From contig JAMWFC010000009.1 in the NCBI GenBank assembly GCA_027475525.1, positions 1,736,001 to 1,800,000 on the forward strand: 64,000 bases of DNA, in the 5' to 3' direction. Below the pieces are notes generated by a model that worked only from the letters and a program-made list of their open reading frames with translations, was not told where the DNA came from and did not search any database. A program made the translations under genes and the position numbers. Origin of the DNA: Macrolepiota albuminosa (lineage: Eukaryota; Basidiomycota; Agaricomycetes; Agaricales; Agaricaceae). This document shows positions 9,896-20,964 of the stretch, piece after piece. Numbering within the stretch: the first letter of the stretch is position 1; every line of letters starts with the position of its first letter.

Positions 9896-11564
9896 ATTTT
9901 TGGGCGTCCCGGCCCGTGAATGCATCGGGCTTTTGAATGTCCAGACGTCCTTCGTGGGCGAGGGCGTCACGAGCGTCATCTGGTCTGATAGCGTTGTGGG
10001 GAGGGGGGCCGGCATTGTAGTAGTAGTAGTAATGGTTACCTCCCCCTCCTTGTGGAGGAAAGGCACTGAGGGCAGGACCCCACCCGCCTGGAGGGGTCTC
10101 CTCCAGGTGGCTCACCTGGGGGTCCATTGTCCCAGGGGGGTTCGTTCCTGCCGGGGGGAGGCCCAGGTCTCCACACAGGGGGTGGCAGAGGTGGGAGGCC
10201 TGGGGGTCATCCTCGAGGCTCGGCCAGGGGTGGCGGAGGCGGTCGGGGAGGGTTCGGTGGTGTTGGGTCGATCTGAGGGGGGCCGGATGCTGGGTTGCGC
10301 AGGGGACGTTCAACCCAGGAAGGTTGCGCTTGCATCGGAGGCCGTGGGGGGTTCTGCAGATCGAAGTGGGGCGGGGAGTCACGGCGAAAGTTGGGTTCCG
10401 GAGGAGCTGGAGCTGATGTAGGGGGCGGTACCGGGGCAGGCGCGGGCGCAGGACATGGTTCGTTGTTGCCACGCGTGAGCTTGTCGATGTAGCACAGCAT
10501 GTCGTCCATGCTAGGGGTGTCCGTGCGGGGTTTGCTGGGGCCGGGGGTCGGGCATTGTCCGTTCACAGGAGGGGTTCCAGGGGTTTCTGGGGCTGTCCCC
10601 AGGTCTCGAAGGTGCTAGGAACGGAGTTAGCCCTATGGCAAGTTGACAAGCCTACCGTGCAGGCTGCGGGCTGATCAAATAGCCCTCCCGTCAGGTTAAG
10701 GGACTGTAGTATGGCTGAGGTGTTTTGTCGCTCCTCCCGTTGTCGTTGCTCCTGAGTGGGGACCACGGGGGCTGCCAGGGCCGGTTCCGGTGGTTCCCGC
10801 TGGATGTGAATCAAGCGGCCCGGGTCTGCGGGGTCGTTGAGGGGTCAGGGAGAGGGGGACGCGTGGACTTCATTGAGCAGTTGTTGCAACTCTTCGCGGA
10901 GGATCGTGTTGTGCCTATACTTTACCATAGCCTGCTCTGGGAGTTCTCCTTGCATGAGGCGATTTCCAAATTCGACCAAGCAGTGGGCCCATTCCTCTGG
11001 AGTGCCTGTGAAGTCGTCGTGTCCGAGTTCCGTGAGTAGCACCCTTGCCCGTTGAGCGAAGTCCTCTGGCGAGATCCTGAGCAAGCGGAGCACTTCGTCC
11101 TGTTGCCGTTCGTAGTCTTCGAGACGTCGTCGTCCCATCAGCGAGAGTGGAGTCCGAGCGGGTGGGGCGGCGGTTGGGTAGTGTCGAGGGGGATAGTCGT
11201 AGTGGAGAGGTCCCCGGGGTTGGGGGGCAGGACACTGGTAACCGTAGTAGGGGGTGGGTGCAAAGGGGCCCTCGCTGGGGACTGGTGGTGTCTCCGGTAG
11301 GCCCCCGGGGATGCTCCGGTACGAGGGGACCTCCACAGGTCACGCCATGGCTAGGTTGGGCGGGGGGGCCCAGCTGGCTGAAGGCCCCAGATTGTAGAGA
11401 GATGGGTCAGGGGCCCAGTGGCAGTGGAGGTATTGGGGTTTGTACGGGAGGGGTGGGTAGGCGGGGCGAGGGGTCTGTGCGGGGTAGTGATCGGGGACTG
11501 GGTGCCCGTAAGGGTTGGTCTGGTAGCCCATGGGGTAGTAGGTATGAGTATACGTAGCCATCAA
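9896..11564 (-). pseudogene. gag N-terminal part of gypsy element A (degenerate)
   Basis: Starts at MATYTHTYYP near 11561, just after the LTR and leader. The product is proline-rich, has a charged helical stretch near 10860-11150 (RRRLEDYERQQDEVLRLLR), then a second proline-rich stretch (10210-10560) and a segment ending LDIQKPDAFTGRDAQK at the copia junction. In-frame TGA codons lie at 11340, 10845 and 10207, and there are frame changes near 10565 and 10100. It continues at 4486 after the copia element. Low-complexity N termini are common in fungal gypsy gag proteins; no domain is recognised here. Confidence 0.75.
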
Positions 11565-11580
11565 GAACGGTGTAAGGAGG

Positions 11581-11594
11581 GAGTCTTGATATTA
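11581..11594 (-). promoter_or_regulatory. primer-binding site complementary to the element's own 5' RNA end
   Basis: Directly after the LTR on the sense strand comes TAATATCAAGACTC. Its first 13 nt are the exact reverse complement of AGTCTTGATATTA at 11973-11961 inside the same LTR, about 30 nt after the TATA-like box. This is the geometry of Tf1/sushi-type self-priming, where the 5' end of the mRNA folds back to prime reverse transcription. No tRNA-type TGG start is present. Self-priming is an inference. Confidence 0.7.
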
Positions 11595-12319
11595 TGTCAG
11601 GTTCCGCTGAGTTGGGGGCTTTCTGGGAAAGCAATCGCCCTTACAATGCGGACTTGACCTACGGATACTTGGGTGTCTGGAACTCTGGGGCTAGGATTCC
11701 GGGATTCAAGACGCGGACAGGGGCAATCCCGGGAGAGGAGACTTGGTCCGGGGGTTTTGGGGTGTGAGTAGCTGGGGGATTCGGGTGGAGGTCGAGTCGT
11801 GAACCGGGGGTTCTAAGACAAGACCAAGTTAGTAAATTAAAGTTGTGAAGTGCATACCAATCTTTAGAGCATGCGAGTATTCAAGCGTGCCAGTCAAAGC
11901 GTGCCAGTCAATGCGTACCAGTCAAACAGAGGGCACGCAACAATCCAAGTAATGCAAATGTAATATCAAGACTAACGAATACAACAGGGAACTACGCTAT
12001 AAGTACTATGGGACTGGGTCTTGGGGTTCCAGAGTGTCTGGGATGAGTTCTGGGAGTCATTGAGTAGCGGGCAGGGACTGTATACCTGGATCGCACATGT
12101 GGGGCGCGCAATCAATTGATGTGGAGGGAGCTGTGATACATGATGCGCGTGATCCGATCGTTGATTGGGGCTGGTGGCAGCTGATGGCGGTCCTTGATGC
12201 ACGTGATGGTGGCATCGGTAGTCATGATGGCGGGGCGTGTCCTGTGGAGTCGGAGGGAGGGTCCCGGATGGTGTTCCGGGGATGTCCCGGGGTGGGTCTG
12301 GAGGGAAGGGGTCGTGACA
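11595..12319 (-). repeat. 5' LTR of gypsy element A
   Basis: A 725-bp LTR with TG...CA ends (plus-strand ends TGTCAGGTTCC and GTCGTGACA). It aligns along its length with the solo LTR at 35708-36467. Both share a TATA-like CTATAAG (here 11997-12003, read on the minus strand) and, about 25-30 nt downstream, the motif AGTCTTGATATTA, the likely start of the R region. Confidence 0.9.
11961..12003 (-). promoter_or_regulatory. predicted LTR promoter: TATA-like box and transcript start (R)
   Basis: On the sense (minus) strand CTTATAG at 12003-11997 precedes AGTCTTGATATTA at 11973-11961. The spacing and both motifs are kept in the solo LTR (36061-36073 and the CTATAAG just to its right). The start site is inferred from the TATA spacing and from the match to the primer-binding site. 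Confidence 0.55.
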
Positions 12320-12886
12320 AGAGGGCACAACATGAGGAAGTGTTGCAGAGGACAAACAACAAAGCAAGGCAGTTGATCATCAACAACATGGAGAGGAACA
12401 ATAGATAGAAAGGGCTGACAGAGAGGGAGTTGATAGAGAAGGCAAGGATTGCAAGGGAGATGATGGGGATACAGGGCCTGGATGGCCCAGAGGTAGAGGT
12501 CATGTCTGCAAGGAAATTGAGGAATGGAGGAATACTCTATGAGCAAGCTGAACTCCACAGAGGCTGCCAAATGGCTGGCAAAGGAGGAGGTCAGGAAGGT
12601 CTTCCTCAACAAGTTTGGCACCAGCGCAAGAGTCAAGGACAGGGTGTACAATGTCTTCCTTGAATTTGTCCCAATAAGCTTGGGAAATATGCCAGCAGAG
12701 AGATTGAAGGCGGTTGAAAGCAGGAACAGCTTGCACTCAGGCAAACTGGTTGCTGCACATTGGGCAAGGACACTGCAAGCACATCATGAGAACCAGAGGG
12801 TCATGCATCTAATCTTGTCATGCACATCGGTGATGACACCAACTGTGGTTGGGTGCACTGGACATACAATACAATGCTGTCTCTAG
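12320..12886 (+). pseudogene. LINE ORF1-like fragment
   Basis: Plus-strand coding remnant in at least two frames. It reads KGLTERELIEKARIAREM, SARKLRNGGILYE, NSTEAAKWLAKEEVRKVFLNK, RVKDRVYNVFLEFVPISLGN and ends near ILSCTS. This layout (ARKLRNGG, STEAAKWL, VKDRVYNVFLEFVPISL) recalls ORF1 proteins of basidiomycete LINEs, assigned from memory of the family. It lies in the same orientation as the LINE RNase H at 15126-16269 and may belong to the same element, but no LINE RT is seen between them. Confidence 0.6.
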
Positions 12887-13291
12887 TGCCTGGCATGCGT
12901 AGTTGTGAGGAGTCCTGACAAAGTCCCTGTGTGCTCGAGTAAATGTGATAGAACGACATGCTAGATAATAGTGCCTCAGGTGCTACCTAGCAAAATGTAA
13001 GTGCTGTAGTTTAGGCAAAGGTATAGAAATGAAGATGAATAGCACAGCGTAATGTGCCTGTAGGTGGTACTGTAAACAATGAAGACGAGATAGACAAAGC
13101 TAGCGCCCAACTTAGTGACAAAGTTAGGTCAAACTAATGAATTTAAATGCTAAGTGTAACTGGGTGCTCAAAGAGTTACGATTTGTTGCTATATACATGT
13201 GTAGTAGCTATCTTTTATACTATACGCTACTGCGTTTCCAAGATAAGTCCATTTGCAGCACTACCAATTAGCGCCTCTCCTCATGGTCCTT
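12887..13291. other. unassigned AT-rich spacer
   Basis: No coding frame, LTR boundary or RNA gene recognised here. A TATA-rich run (CTTTTATACTATACGC) lies near 13220. Confidence 0.4.
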
Positions 13292-13682
13292 GTAAGGGTG
13301 ACTTCTAGAGGCTGTGGCTCAGTCACACAGCTGGCAGAGGGAGATCCAAAGTGTATTAGAGTATGTACTGACAATATCATAATAACTACTCATCTGGCAG
13401 AGGGAGATCCAAAGAGAACAAGTCTAGGGATTCCCTATGCCAGGTTGGACGCTTCTGGGGCTTCTGAAGCATGGGAAACAACTGTACAGTACAACAAAAC
13501 CTTAAAAACTCGAAAATTGACTAACCAAACAACTGTGCAAACAAGGCAGGAAAACTCCGGACTTTGGAAGTCAGAAAGGCAAACTCTGGCTTATATAAGC
13601 AGTCTGGAAGCAGTGCTGAAGGGCCCACACTTGTCTGAATGATAGCTAAAGAACCAGAGCACCTCAAAGGCTGAGAATAATA
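13292..13682 (+). repeat. LTR family B fragment
   Basis: Begins TGTAAGGGTGACTTC and follows the complete family-B LTRs at 15257 and 16894 (inverted) to about the segment CTGAGAATAATACT, where the match stops. The 3' third seen in the complete copies is missing and no target duplication is visible. Confidence 0.8.
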
Positions 13683-14526
13683 CTAATTGAGATGTTGTCT
13701 GGCTAGCCTGGATCTCCTCCATGGTCTCTGGGGCCCACAGAGTAGTGGCATAAATGTGGTTGCCCACCTCAATAGCCTTGTCTAGGAGCTCCAGGTTCTG
13801 GGCTGGCAAGAACTTCTCTTTGCATCTTTCTTCCTGTATAAGTCCCTTCTTGCTATGCCTGTCATCCTCATACAGTAGAGGGCCTCTTTAGGAGGGAATG
13901 CCAGGAGTTAGAGTCCAGCAGGTTGAGATCAGCAAAGGGGAAGTGCTCCACCCAGCATGTCTAGATAGCTGCATATTCCTACACTGCAGTGTGCCACTCC
14001 TTCTTTGCCTCCTGCATGCAAGTGGCACAGTACTAAGAGCATTGGCTTATACTCACTTCTCTCTTGGTCTTGTCAATCTCCAGATTGTGCTCATATAAAG
14101 CCAGGAAAACCCCAAAATCATGTCTTGCTTCCCAAGGCTGGTGACAGCAAAGGTGGCACTTCATATGGGACTGGTAACACAGAACTAGATCCACTACTGA
14201 GCAGATAGAGCCAGCTTTGTTGGGGGTGCTGGCAATGTTGTAGACCAGAATTGGAGAGAAGAGGGGTCAAGTAGTGAGCCATTGGTGCTCTATGTACTTG
14301 GCATCCAGAAACAGTCCCATGGCCCTTGAGTCAAGGAGGGCCACTATGCTCCAGGTCTGTTGGATGTCCATAGTCTCAATTTCCACATTGAGCCAGAGCA
14401 AGTTGGGGGACAGAGTGCCCACCACAATGTAGCAGCAAGAGAGACAGCATCCTCAGGGTGTGATCAGAGGTGTCACAACTCTCTACTCCAAGATCCACCC
14501 CAGGACACCTCCAGAGCCCTACCTAG
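13683..14526 (-). pseudogene. gypsy protease-region fragment
   Basis: Translated on the minus strand, 14520 to 13690 shows a decayed retropepsin: ALLDSRAMGLFLDAKYIE (DSG changed to DSR), then YNIASTPNKAGSI, VVDLVLCYQSH and, after a frameshift, MILGFSWLYEHNLEID-like coding. The order is that of a basidiomycete gypsy protease before RT. It directly abuts the family-B LTR on its left. Identification is from motifs only. Confidence 0.55.
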
Positions 14527-15125
14527 TGTAGTACTTGGTTGCAAGTAGTACTGATAGCCTCTAATACACACTGGCTTGATGATAAAATTGAGATATTATA
14601 ACTTTGGATGCTTCTCAGAATATTCCAAAATGCAGAGGTTTGTCAACAAATTCCAGCCTAAGCAATTCATACACTGGAAATCACCAAGCCTTTGCCTATT
14701 AATTTCCTGTCTATTCTCCACTATACTTGGGCTATTTATACTGTTTTTCTAGTGCACAGACCACTAGCTACATATGACTCTTTGTTGTCTCAGTATCAAT
14801 AACATATTTGATAGTCCAGTTTCCTTTTTTAGATGCCTGTTTTGGTGTCACCATTCAGTTTCTTGTTCCACCATTCATCTTGATTATTCTGATTGCCACT
14901 TCTCCATTTGTTTCTGCTCCTTTTAGCATGATCCCATTCATAGATCCTTATTTCCCCTTTTAGCCCTTTCCTGCATTCCATGCTTCTTTCCTTTTCCCCT
15001 TTTAGTCATGTCAAATTGGGCATTGTTAGATCATACCTTGATCTAGATCAACACAATTTGATCTCATTTTGCTTCCTCTGCCAGCTCTCATGCTTGCTCT
15101 CCCCATAACAGTGGCTGGACTATTA
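14527..15125 (-). repeat. LTR family C fragment
   Basis: Starts TGTAGTACTTGGTTGC and follows the complete family-C LTRs (22632-23541, 25697-26503) up to about GGACTATT, then breaks off in LINE sequence. The orientation is antisense to the plus strand: the LTR TATA box (TATAAATAG) reads on the minus strand. Confidence 0.75.
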
Positions 15126-15256
15126 TTCACAGAGGGATGGAGAAGGTCAAAGTGTTGTGGAAGCACCTGGGGCCGGAGACCAAGCACACAGTATTTGAGG
15201 GTGAATGCATTGGACAGGTGTTAGGCTTTGAGCTGCTGAAAAGAGAACTGAGAGGG

Positions 15257-15832
15257 TGTAAGGGCAACCTCTAGAGGCTGTGGCTCAGTCACACAGCTGG
15301 CAGAGGGAGATCCAAAGTGTATTAGAATATATACTGACAACATCAAGGTAGCTACTCACCTGGCAGAGGGAGATCCAAAGAGAACAAGTCTAGGGATTCC
15401 CTATGCCAGGTTGGATGCTTCTGGGGCCTCTGAAGCATGGGAAACAACTGTACAGTACAACAAAACCTTAAAAACTCGAAAATTGCCTACACAAACACTT
15501 GTACAAATAAGGGGCAAACTCTGGCAAACTCTGGCTTATATAAGCGGTCTAGAAGCGGTGCTGAGTGGGCCCACACTTGTCTGAATGGTGGCTAAAGAAC
15601 CAGAGCATCTCAAGGGCTGAGAGTAGTACTAACAGATAGTGTTGAAAGAATAGAAACAGTAAAATGGGCTAAAGAACCAGAGCATCTCAAGGGCTGAGAG
15701 TAGTACTAACAGATAGTGTTGAAAGAATAGAAACAGTAAAATGGAATAATGTCAGAAGAAATAAGAGAATGAATGGAAGGAGAGTGAAGAGATAAGGAGT
15801 GAGAAAAGGAAGAAATGAGGAGTCCTCTGACA
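15257..15832 (+). repeat. solo LTR, family B, inserted in the LINE
   Basis: TGTAAGGGCAACC...CCTCTGACA, flanked by GAGGG on both sides (15252-15256 and 15833-15837). 576 bp as given; it contains an exact 77-bp tandem duplication, without which it would be 499 bp. A TATATAAG promoter-like motif lies near 15537. Confidence 0.92.
15591..15744. repeat. exact 77-bp tandem duplication
   Basis: 15591-15667 and 15668-15744 are identical. The other family-B LTRs (13292, 16894) have this segment once. It has the same period as four other duplications in the window. Confidence 0.95.
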
Positions 15833-16269
15833 GAGGGCAGAGAAGGATGCAAATAGTGACAATGGGGATGGATAATCAGACAGGATTGAGGGCTGTGGAA
15901 ACACTGGAAAGGGGGTCAGCCAGGTACATTGTGAATGAGGTGCTGGAGGGAGTCCACAGAGTCAGGACAATCAACACAAATGTGGCAATGATGATTTATT
16001 GGATGCCAGGCCATGCAGGAATACCAGGAAACAAGCAAGCAGACAAGGAGGCAAAACAAGCTGCCAAAGGGAAAGAAACAGAGCTGCAAGGGTTGCCTTT
16101 CCTTTGGAAACTGCTGCACACATCATGAGCAGCGGTGCTAGCAACACACAAGAAACACTGGAGGGGAGCTGCAGAGGAGAGGTTACGTGCCTCGCCCAAG
16201 TTCAACAGATTGAGAACTGTAGATCCCAGAGCACTACATATGGAGGGCATCATCCAAATGCTGGCAAGC

Positions 16270-16433
16270 TGTAACTGTTGGTTACGAGCTAGAACTATCT
16301 TGTGTATATCACACAGTGCTAAATCAGACTGCAGTATTGGATTTGACTAGAATTAGAGTGAATACAAGATGTTGTCTTACATAATACTATAAGTTGTGCT
16401 AATAGCATCCTTGACATGTGACAATCCATTACA
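16270..16433 (-). repeat. 3' LTR of element 4
   Basis: 164 bp, TGTAACTGTTGG...CCATTACA on the plus strand. It pairs with 28348-28505 with scattered changes. On the sense strand TTTGGGGGTA just upstream is the polypurine tract; it matches AAAGGGGGGCA of element 2. Confidence 0.9.
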
Positions 16434-16769
16434 TACCCCCAAATGAGACCGAATACTTGGTCTGAAATAAGAGGTGAATCTAGGGAAATGCATGAAAGTG
16501 TATTGTGGCAAGTAATAATGCCTATGGCATAGCTGCTGGGAGTTAGTGATACTGTCAATAACAGGAGAGTCGAGCACAGAGTATCATGCTGAGTCTTAGA
16601 ACCTCTTAGTGCACAAATGCACATACTAGCTCAACAGCACATAAGCAAGATAAAATTAAAAAAATGACAGAAAAATAAAACAAATGTTTGCTGTATGTAC
16701 ACGCTACACTGGGATGCACATCAGCTTAAGAATGTTGAGTGCATACTCAAGTTTACCTAAAACTAATAT

Positions 16770-19390
16770 GGGTCTATGACCCTTCTGCTGAAGCTTCTGT
16801 GGCCACACCCGTCTCAGTCACCATTGACTCCTCCTCTGATGTGACATTAATTGCAGGAGGGGGAGGCACCAATTCCATCCTCGGTGGGGTAGTTGTCAGG
16901 AGACTCCTCATTTCTTTCTTCTTTCACTCCTTATTCCTTCACTTTCCTTTCATTCATTTTCTTATTTCTTCTATCATTCTCTCATTTTGCTGTTTCTATT
17001 CTCTCAACACTATCTGTCAGTACTATTCTCAGCCTTTGAGGTGCTCTGGTTCTTTAGCTATCATTCAGACTTTAGCTATCATTCAGACAAGTGTGGGCCC
17101 TTCAGCACTGCTTCCAGACTGCTTATATAAGCCAGAGTTTGCCTTTCTGACTTCCAAAGTCCGGAGTTTTCCTGCCTTGTTTGCACAGTTGTTTGGTTAG
17201 TCAATTTTCGAGTTTTTAAGGTTTTGTTGTACTGTACAGTTGTTTCCCATGCTTCAGAAGCCCCAGAAGCGTCCAACCTGGCATAGGGAATCCCTAGACT
17301 TGTTCTCTTTGGATCTCCCTCTGCCAGATGAGTAGTTATTATGATATTGTCAGTACATACTCTAATACACCTTGGATCTCCCTCTGCCAGCTGTGTGACT
17401 GAGCCACAGCCTCTAGAGGTCACCCTTACAGTAGTTGAACCCTCAACTGCAGGCAAATCTACCACCATAGACTCAGTTAGCATGACATTAATTGCTGAAG
17501 TAATGGTGGGTAGTGTACCATGTGCCGATGTTTGGTTTAGGAGATTGACCCAGTTTGGGTCCATGCCAATAAGATAGTAGAGGCCCTCAGCCTCAGGATT
17601 TATCAGGAGATTGCTCTCCTTGTGGTGCTTGAATATAAGACAATAATAATTGTCTTCAGTCATCTCCCGCCATTCATTCTATTGTGGGATTGCAGGCAGG
17701 GTGCTATAAGTGGAGAGGTGCTCCATGTGCTCATCATCAATCTGTTTGAAGATGTCCATAGACATTGTCAGTGAGTGGAACTGCTGTTCCAGGAAGACCA
17801 TGCTGTAAGTATAGGTGTGGTCAACCCAGTCTAGCGGAATCTAGGTGTGTAATAAGAAGCATAACACGTCATCATTGGAAAAGTTCTGTGCATGCTCGTC
17901 TGGCAAGTGAACTTGATGAATCTCAAGCTTAGGCCCACATTGGGGCTCAAAGGGTTGCTCAGAAAACATAGCATCATACAGGGCAATCACCTCATGATAC
18001 AGTCTGGAATAGGCCATGACAAGAGTCATGCGCTGAACAATCATGGGTTTGCCTGCACTATTAGCACAGAGAGCTCAACAAAATGCAAACCCAAAGAGGG
18101 TTTGCTAGTGCATGTGGTATGCATGATCAACCACAATGCCCTGATACATAGGTGTTCTCCAGCCTGGGGCAACCAAAGATCAGCATATACTGCACTAGCT
18201 GGTCCAGGTCAAATGGCATGGCTAGGTCTTGAGTCTTGAGTGCGCATTATGCACAGCACCGTGGAACCATCTTCTTTTGTGCACAGAAAGTGCCCTGGAA
18301 TTTGTCATCGCTCTATAAGAGTGAGGTCATCTGAACCCTGCATTGGGTTGACAAGGTTCTGGTATTGAGCCTTCTTTATCAGGAGCTGCATGGTTCAATC
18401 ATGCAGAGCAACAACTGTTCACTGGGTGAACATTTGAAGCTCTGTGATCAATATATATGCAACAATTCTGTCACGATGCAGGAGAGCCACCGAAGGGGCA
18501 GGCATATTTTGTGCCAGAGTTCTCCCTCCAGGCTCAGCATGAGGGATGTTTTGAATGGGCCCCCTTGGTGCCACAGTGATGGGTTTGGACTCCATAGGTA
18601 GGGCCTGAGATGGTGCGGTCTCCTGCTGACCCAGAGACAGGTCAGCCAGAGGCTTACTGACAGCAGCCAGTGATTCTGACTGGGCCTGAGGGGCCACAGC
18701 AGGCAACTGCAATGATGATGCTATGGGCTGAGCAGGCTGCTCAGGGCATGCTGGTTGTGCTGCTGGTGGCATCCTAGCCTGTGGAGGTTCAACCAGTTGA
18801 ACAGGCTGGTATCTGGCCCTTTTGACCTCAGTGGTTGGTTTCTCAAAATTTGACACTTTGCACTTAGATGTGTGGTCAATCTGTTCCAGCGCTGATATGC
18901 GCTGCCTCTTTATGAGCTTGATCTGGTCAAGCAGCCCCTCCATAACAACAATGGCCAAACTGTCCTGCAGAAAGGACACAGTTGCAGGGACTAGCTGTTC
19001 TGCTGCTTCCAGTCTGCTAAGGAGTGCATCTGGCACTGCTGATTCCTGCGCTTGTGGCACCGGTTCCACATACAACTCAGCCACAGGCCGATGTGCCCAT
19101 GGTATGGATGGTGATCCTGTTACCGCACCTGCATACATTGGTATCAACGCCTGCGAGTGTGCTGGTGGTACCTGATAGTAGTGCTCTTGGCACATGCTGT
19201 CCTCCAGGTGCTCATAGCGCCCCTCATTATTGACCCCATCTCTTGTGAGTGGAGGGGTGTCTGATATGGAAGCGGTTCCTTGTGACCTGGATAGGCCACA
19301 CCTGCTAGCTGGTACTGGCTCACCACTGGATATGGCGACTGCCTCTGGTAATTGGAAAGATAGTTTTGTCTCTGTATATTTGGGGGTCAC
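16770..19390 (-). pseudogene. third ORF of element 4, downstream of pol
   Basis: The best part is 19390-18419 (323 residues, glutamine/proline-rich ends). A central block, LVPATVSFLQDSL..VMEGLLDQI..RQRISALEQ, matches RVPPESAFLVDPVA..ITGLLDEI..RNDNTIK of the element 2 third ORF. After broken frames it resumes with MPFDLDQLVQYMLIFG, SRLYHEVIALYDAM, DWVDHTYTY..FLEQQF and YYLIGMDPNWVNLL, each aligned in order with element 2 (FTFDLDKLAQNVLYF, PGLYREAVADYDAA, EWVDHAYTF..YLENQF, YYPVGMNPNRRDLW). It ends near 16770 after the nested LTR. The function is unknown; conservation between diverged copies argues for a real element gene. Confidence 0.8.
16894..17430 (-). repeat. solo LTR, family B, inserted in ORF3 of element 4
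   Basis: 537 bp, TGTCAGGAGAC...CACCCTTACA, flanked by GTAGT on both sides (16889-16893 and 17431-17435). It is the reverse complement of the copy at 15257. Removing it rejoins the third ORF of element 4 (VDLPAVEGSTT / PPRMELVPPPP). Confidence 0.95.
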
Positions 19391-19845
19391 TCCCCTCTAC
19401 TAGAGCCTTGCAGGCTCTGATCATTTTTCTGCGGCCCTCAATAGGCCATTTCAAACAACATGTCAGCTACGTGTATTGGAACTTCAGAGGAGAAAAGAGA
19501 AAAAAAAATCTCCTAACTCCACCAGTAGTGTAAACAACCACAAATATTCACCACCCAGTCTTTCATCGGTTATCAGAGTAGTGTAAATAGCCACAATTAG
19601 TAGCCACCCAGTCACTAACCAGGTATCAAAATGGACTTTGTCCACATTTCACCACCTCATGTGCTCTATGCATGTTTTGCCAGCTGTTGAGGGTGTTTCA
19701 TGCCCTACAGCTCTAGGTTTCAGTCTAGCACTGCAAGATCCTTGCAGTTTACTAGCAGCTTCTAGGTGGTATCACTTAAGCTCCACCTCACCTTGAATTT
19801 GAGGTTTCTCCCTGTCCACCTATGACCTATGAGGTCATCTACAAA
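19391..19845. other. degenerate spacer between pol and ORF3 of element 4
   Basis: Corresponds in position to the chromodomain end and leader of ORF3 in element 2. No open frame remains. There is an imperfect internal repeat around 19520-19620 (TAGTGTAAACAACCACAAA / TAGTGTAAATAGCCACAAT, each followed by CACCCAGTC). Confidence 0.5.
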
Positions 19846-20955
19846 CTACTTCTGGTCATCGCTGATTCCAAAGTCATATGGCTCTGGGGTCATGCAATTA
19901 GGAAGTAGTGCATCACTATTGGCCAAGTATGGTTGCAGCAGCAACACATGGAACTTAGGCACTATCCTGCGTGCCTGCAGCGCATGGGATAGTTCCAGCA
20001 CATAGTTAGATATGCTCGGCTCAGCCTCAAGGACCCTATATGGTCCAATCCACTTAGGACATAGCTTACTTGCTCTGCCTTTCAGCAAGTTCAAGTTCTT
20101 TGTTGAGAGGTATACTAGGTTCCCTTTCTCAATGTCTGGTTCATCACATCTGCAATTATTTGCATATTTTGTTTGTCATACACATGATTTTATAATTGCA
20201 TCATGGGCATTTGCTAAGTTTCTTAGCACATTGCATGTGAACTGTTTAACTCCAACATGAATAACTTTGTCAGTGCAAAGTTCACAAATCATGAATGGCA
20301 TATAGCCATTATTGAGTTCAAAGGGTGAGTATCCTGTAGTCTTGGATATGCTTGTATTTATTGTGAATTCAACAAGTGGACATCTGTCCACCCAGTCCTT
20401 CTGATCAGGACATACAAATGCTCGCAGTATCTGTGCAATATTTCTATTTGCCTGTTCTGTCTGGGCATCCGTTTGCGGATAAAACAATGTTGACATGAGC
20501 AACTTTGCTCTGAGCAGCTTGTGCAGCTCCTTCCACCATTTGGAAGTAACCTTAGCATCTCGATCACCATGAAGGCATATTATTTCCTTGAGATAGATCC
20601 AAGACAAGTCCAAGGCTGTCATGATTGTCCTCACAGGAATGAGATGGACCATACTGGTCATTCTACAAATTACTACCCACAGGTAGTTGAAACCCTTTGA
20701 CTCCAGAAATAGACCAATAAAGTCTATCCTGATTGAGTCACAGGGTTTGACTGGGATCAGAAGCAAATGAAGCTTCCTTGGCAGCTTCAATGTCAACACT
20801 TTTGACTGTTGACATAGCTTACATATTGAGCAGAATTGACTCATCTTCTTGGCCATTTGCAGCCACCAGTACCAGCGCTGCACATAATTTAACATTTTCT
20901 GAGTTCTGAAGTGGCCTACTACTTTGTGGGCCTGCTCTAGAATAGTTGTGATCAA
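19846..20955 (-). pseudogene. integrase and C-terminal domain of element 4 pol
   Basis: 20955-20176 encodes the H2C2 zinc domain (AHKVVGHFRTQKML, CSICKLCQQSK), the core (IRIDFIGLFLESKG; the expected SDRD region reads GDRDAKVTSKWW; FYPQTDAQTEQANR) and ends in TGA at 20176. The same frame goes on after that stop through the GPY/F-like region (20094-19846: YRVLEAEPSISNYVLEL, RRIVPKFHVLLLQPY), homologous to element 2. The chromodomain itself is not readable. Confidence 0.85.
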
Positions 20956-20964
20956 CGACCTCTC

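Larger units (their letters stand above)
1..12319 (-). mobile_element. Ty3/gypsy element A, 5' part, split by a copia element
   Basis: Read right to left the element has a 5' LTR (11595-12319), gag, two protease modules, RT-RNase H and an integrase that runs off base 1, so the 3' LTR is outside the window. A copia element at 4487-9895 interrupts gag. Deleting it with one ATTTT copy rejoins gag in frame (GRDAQK / WRTFLTQ). Coding is broken by TGA codons at 11340, 10845, 10207, 3254, 3077, 1992, 1908 and 403, a TAG at 936 and some frameshifts, so this copy is dead. A solo LTR of the same family lies at 35708-36467. Confidence 0.9.
15126..16269 (+). pseudogene. LINE RNase H and C-terminal region, interrupted by a solo LTR
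   Basis: Before the LTR (15126-15256) it reads MEKVKVLWKHLGPETKH, FEGECIGQVLGFELLKRE; after it (15833 on) GMDNQTGLRAVETLERGS and WMPGHAGIPGNKQADKEAK. This is the RNase H domain carried by many fungal LINEs (acidic, DNQ and H-x-G-N-x-x-AD blocks). Downstream coding (ATHKKHWRGAAEERL) leads to the insertion point of element 4 at 16270, and the LINE resumes at 28506. The gap is a solo LTR with target duplication GAGGG. Confidence 0.75.
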
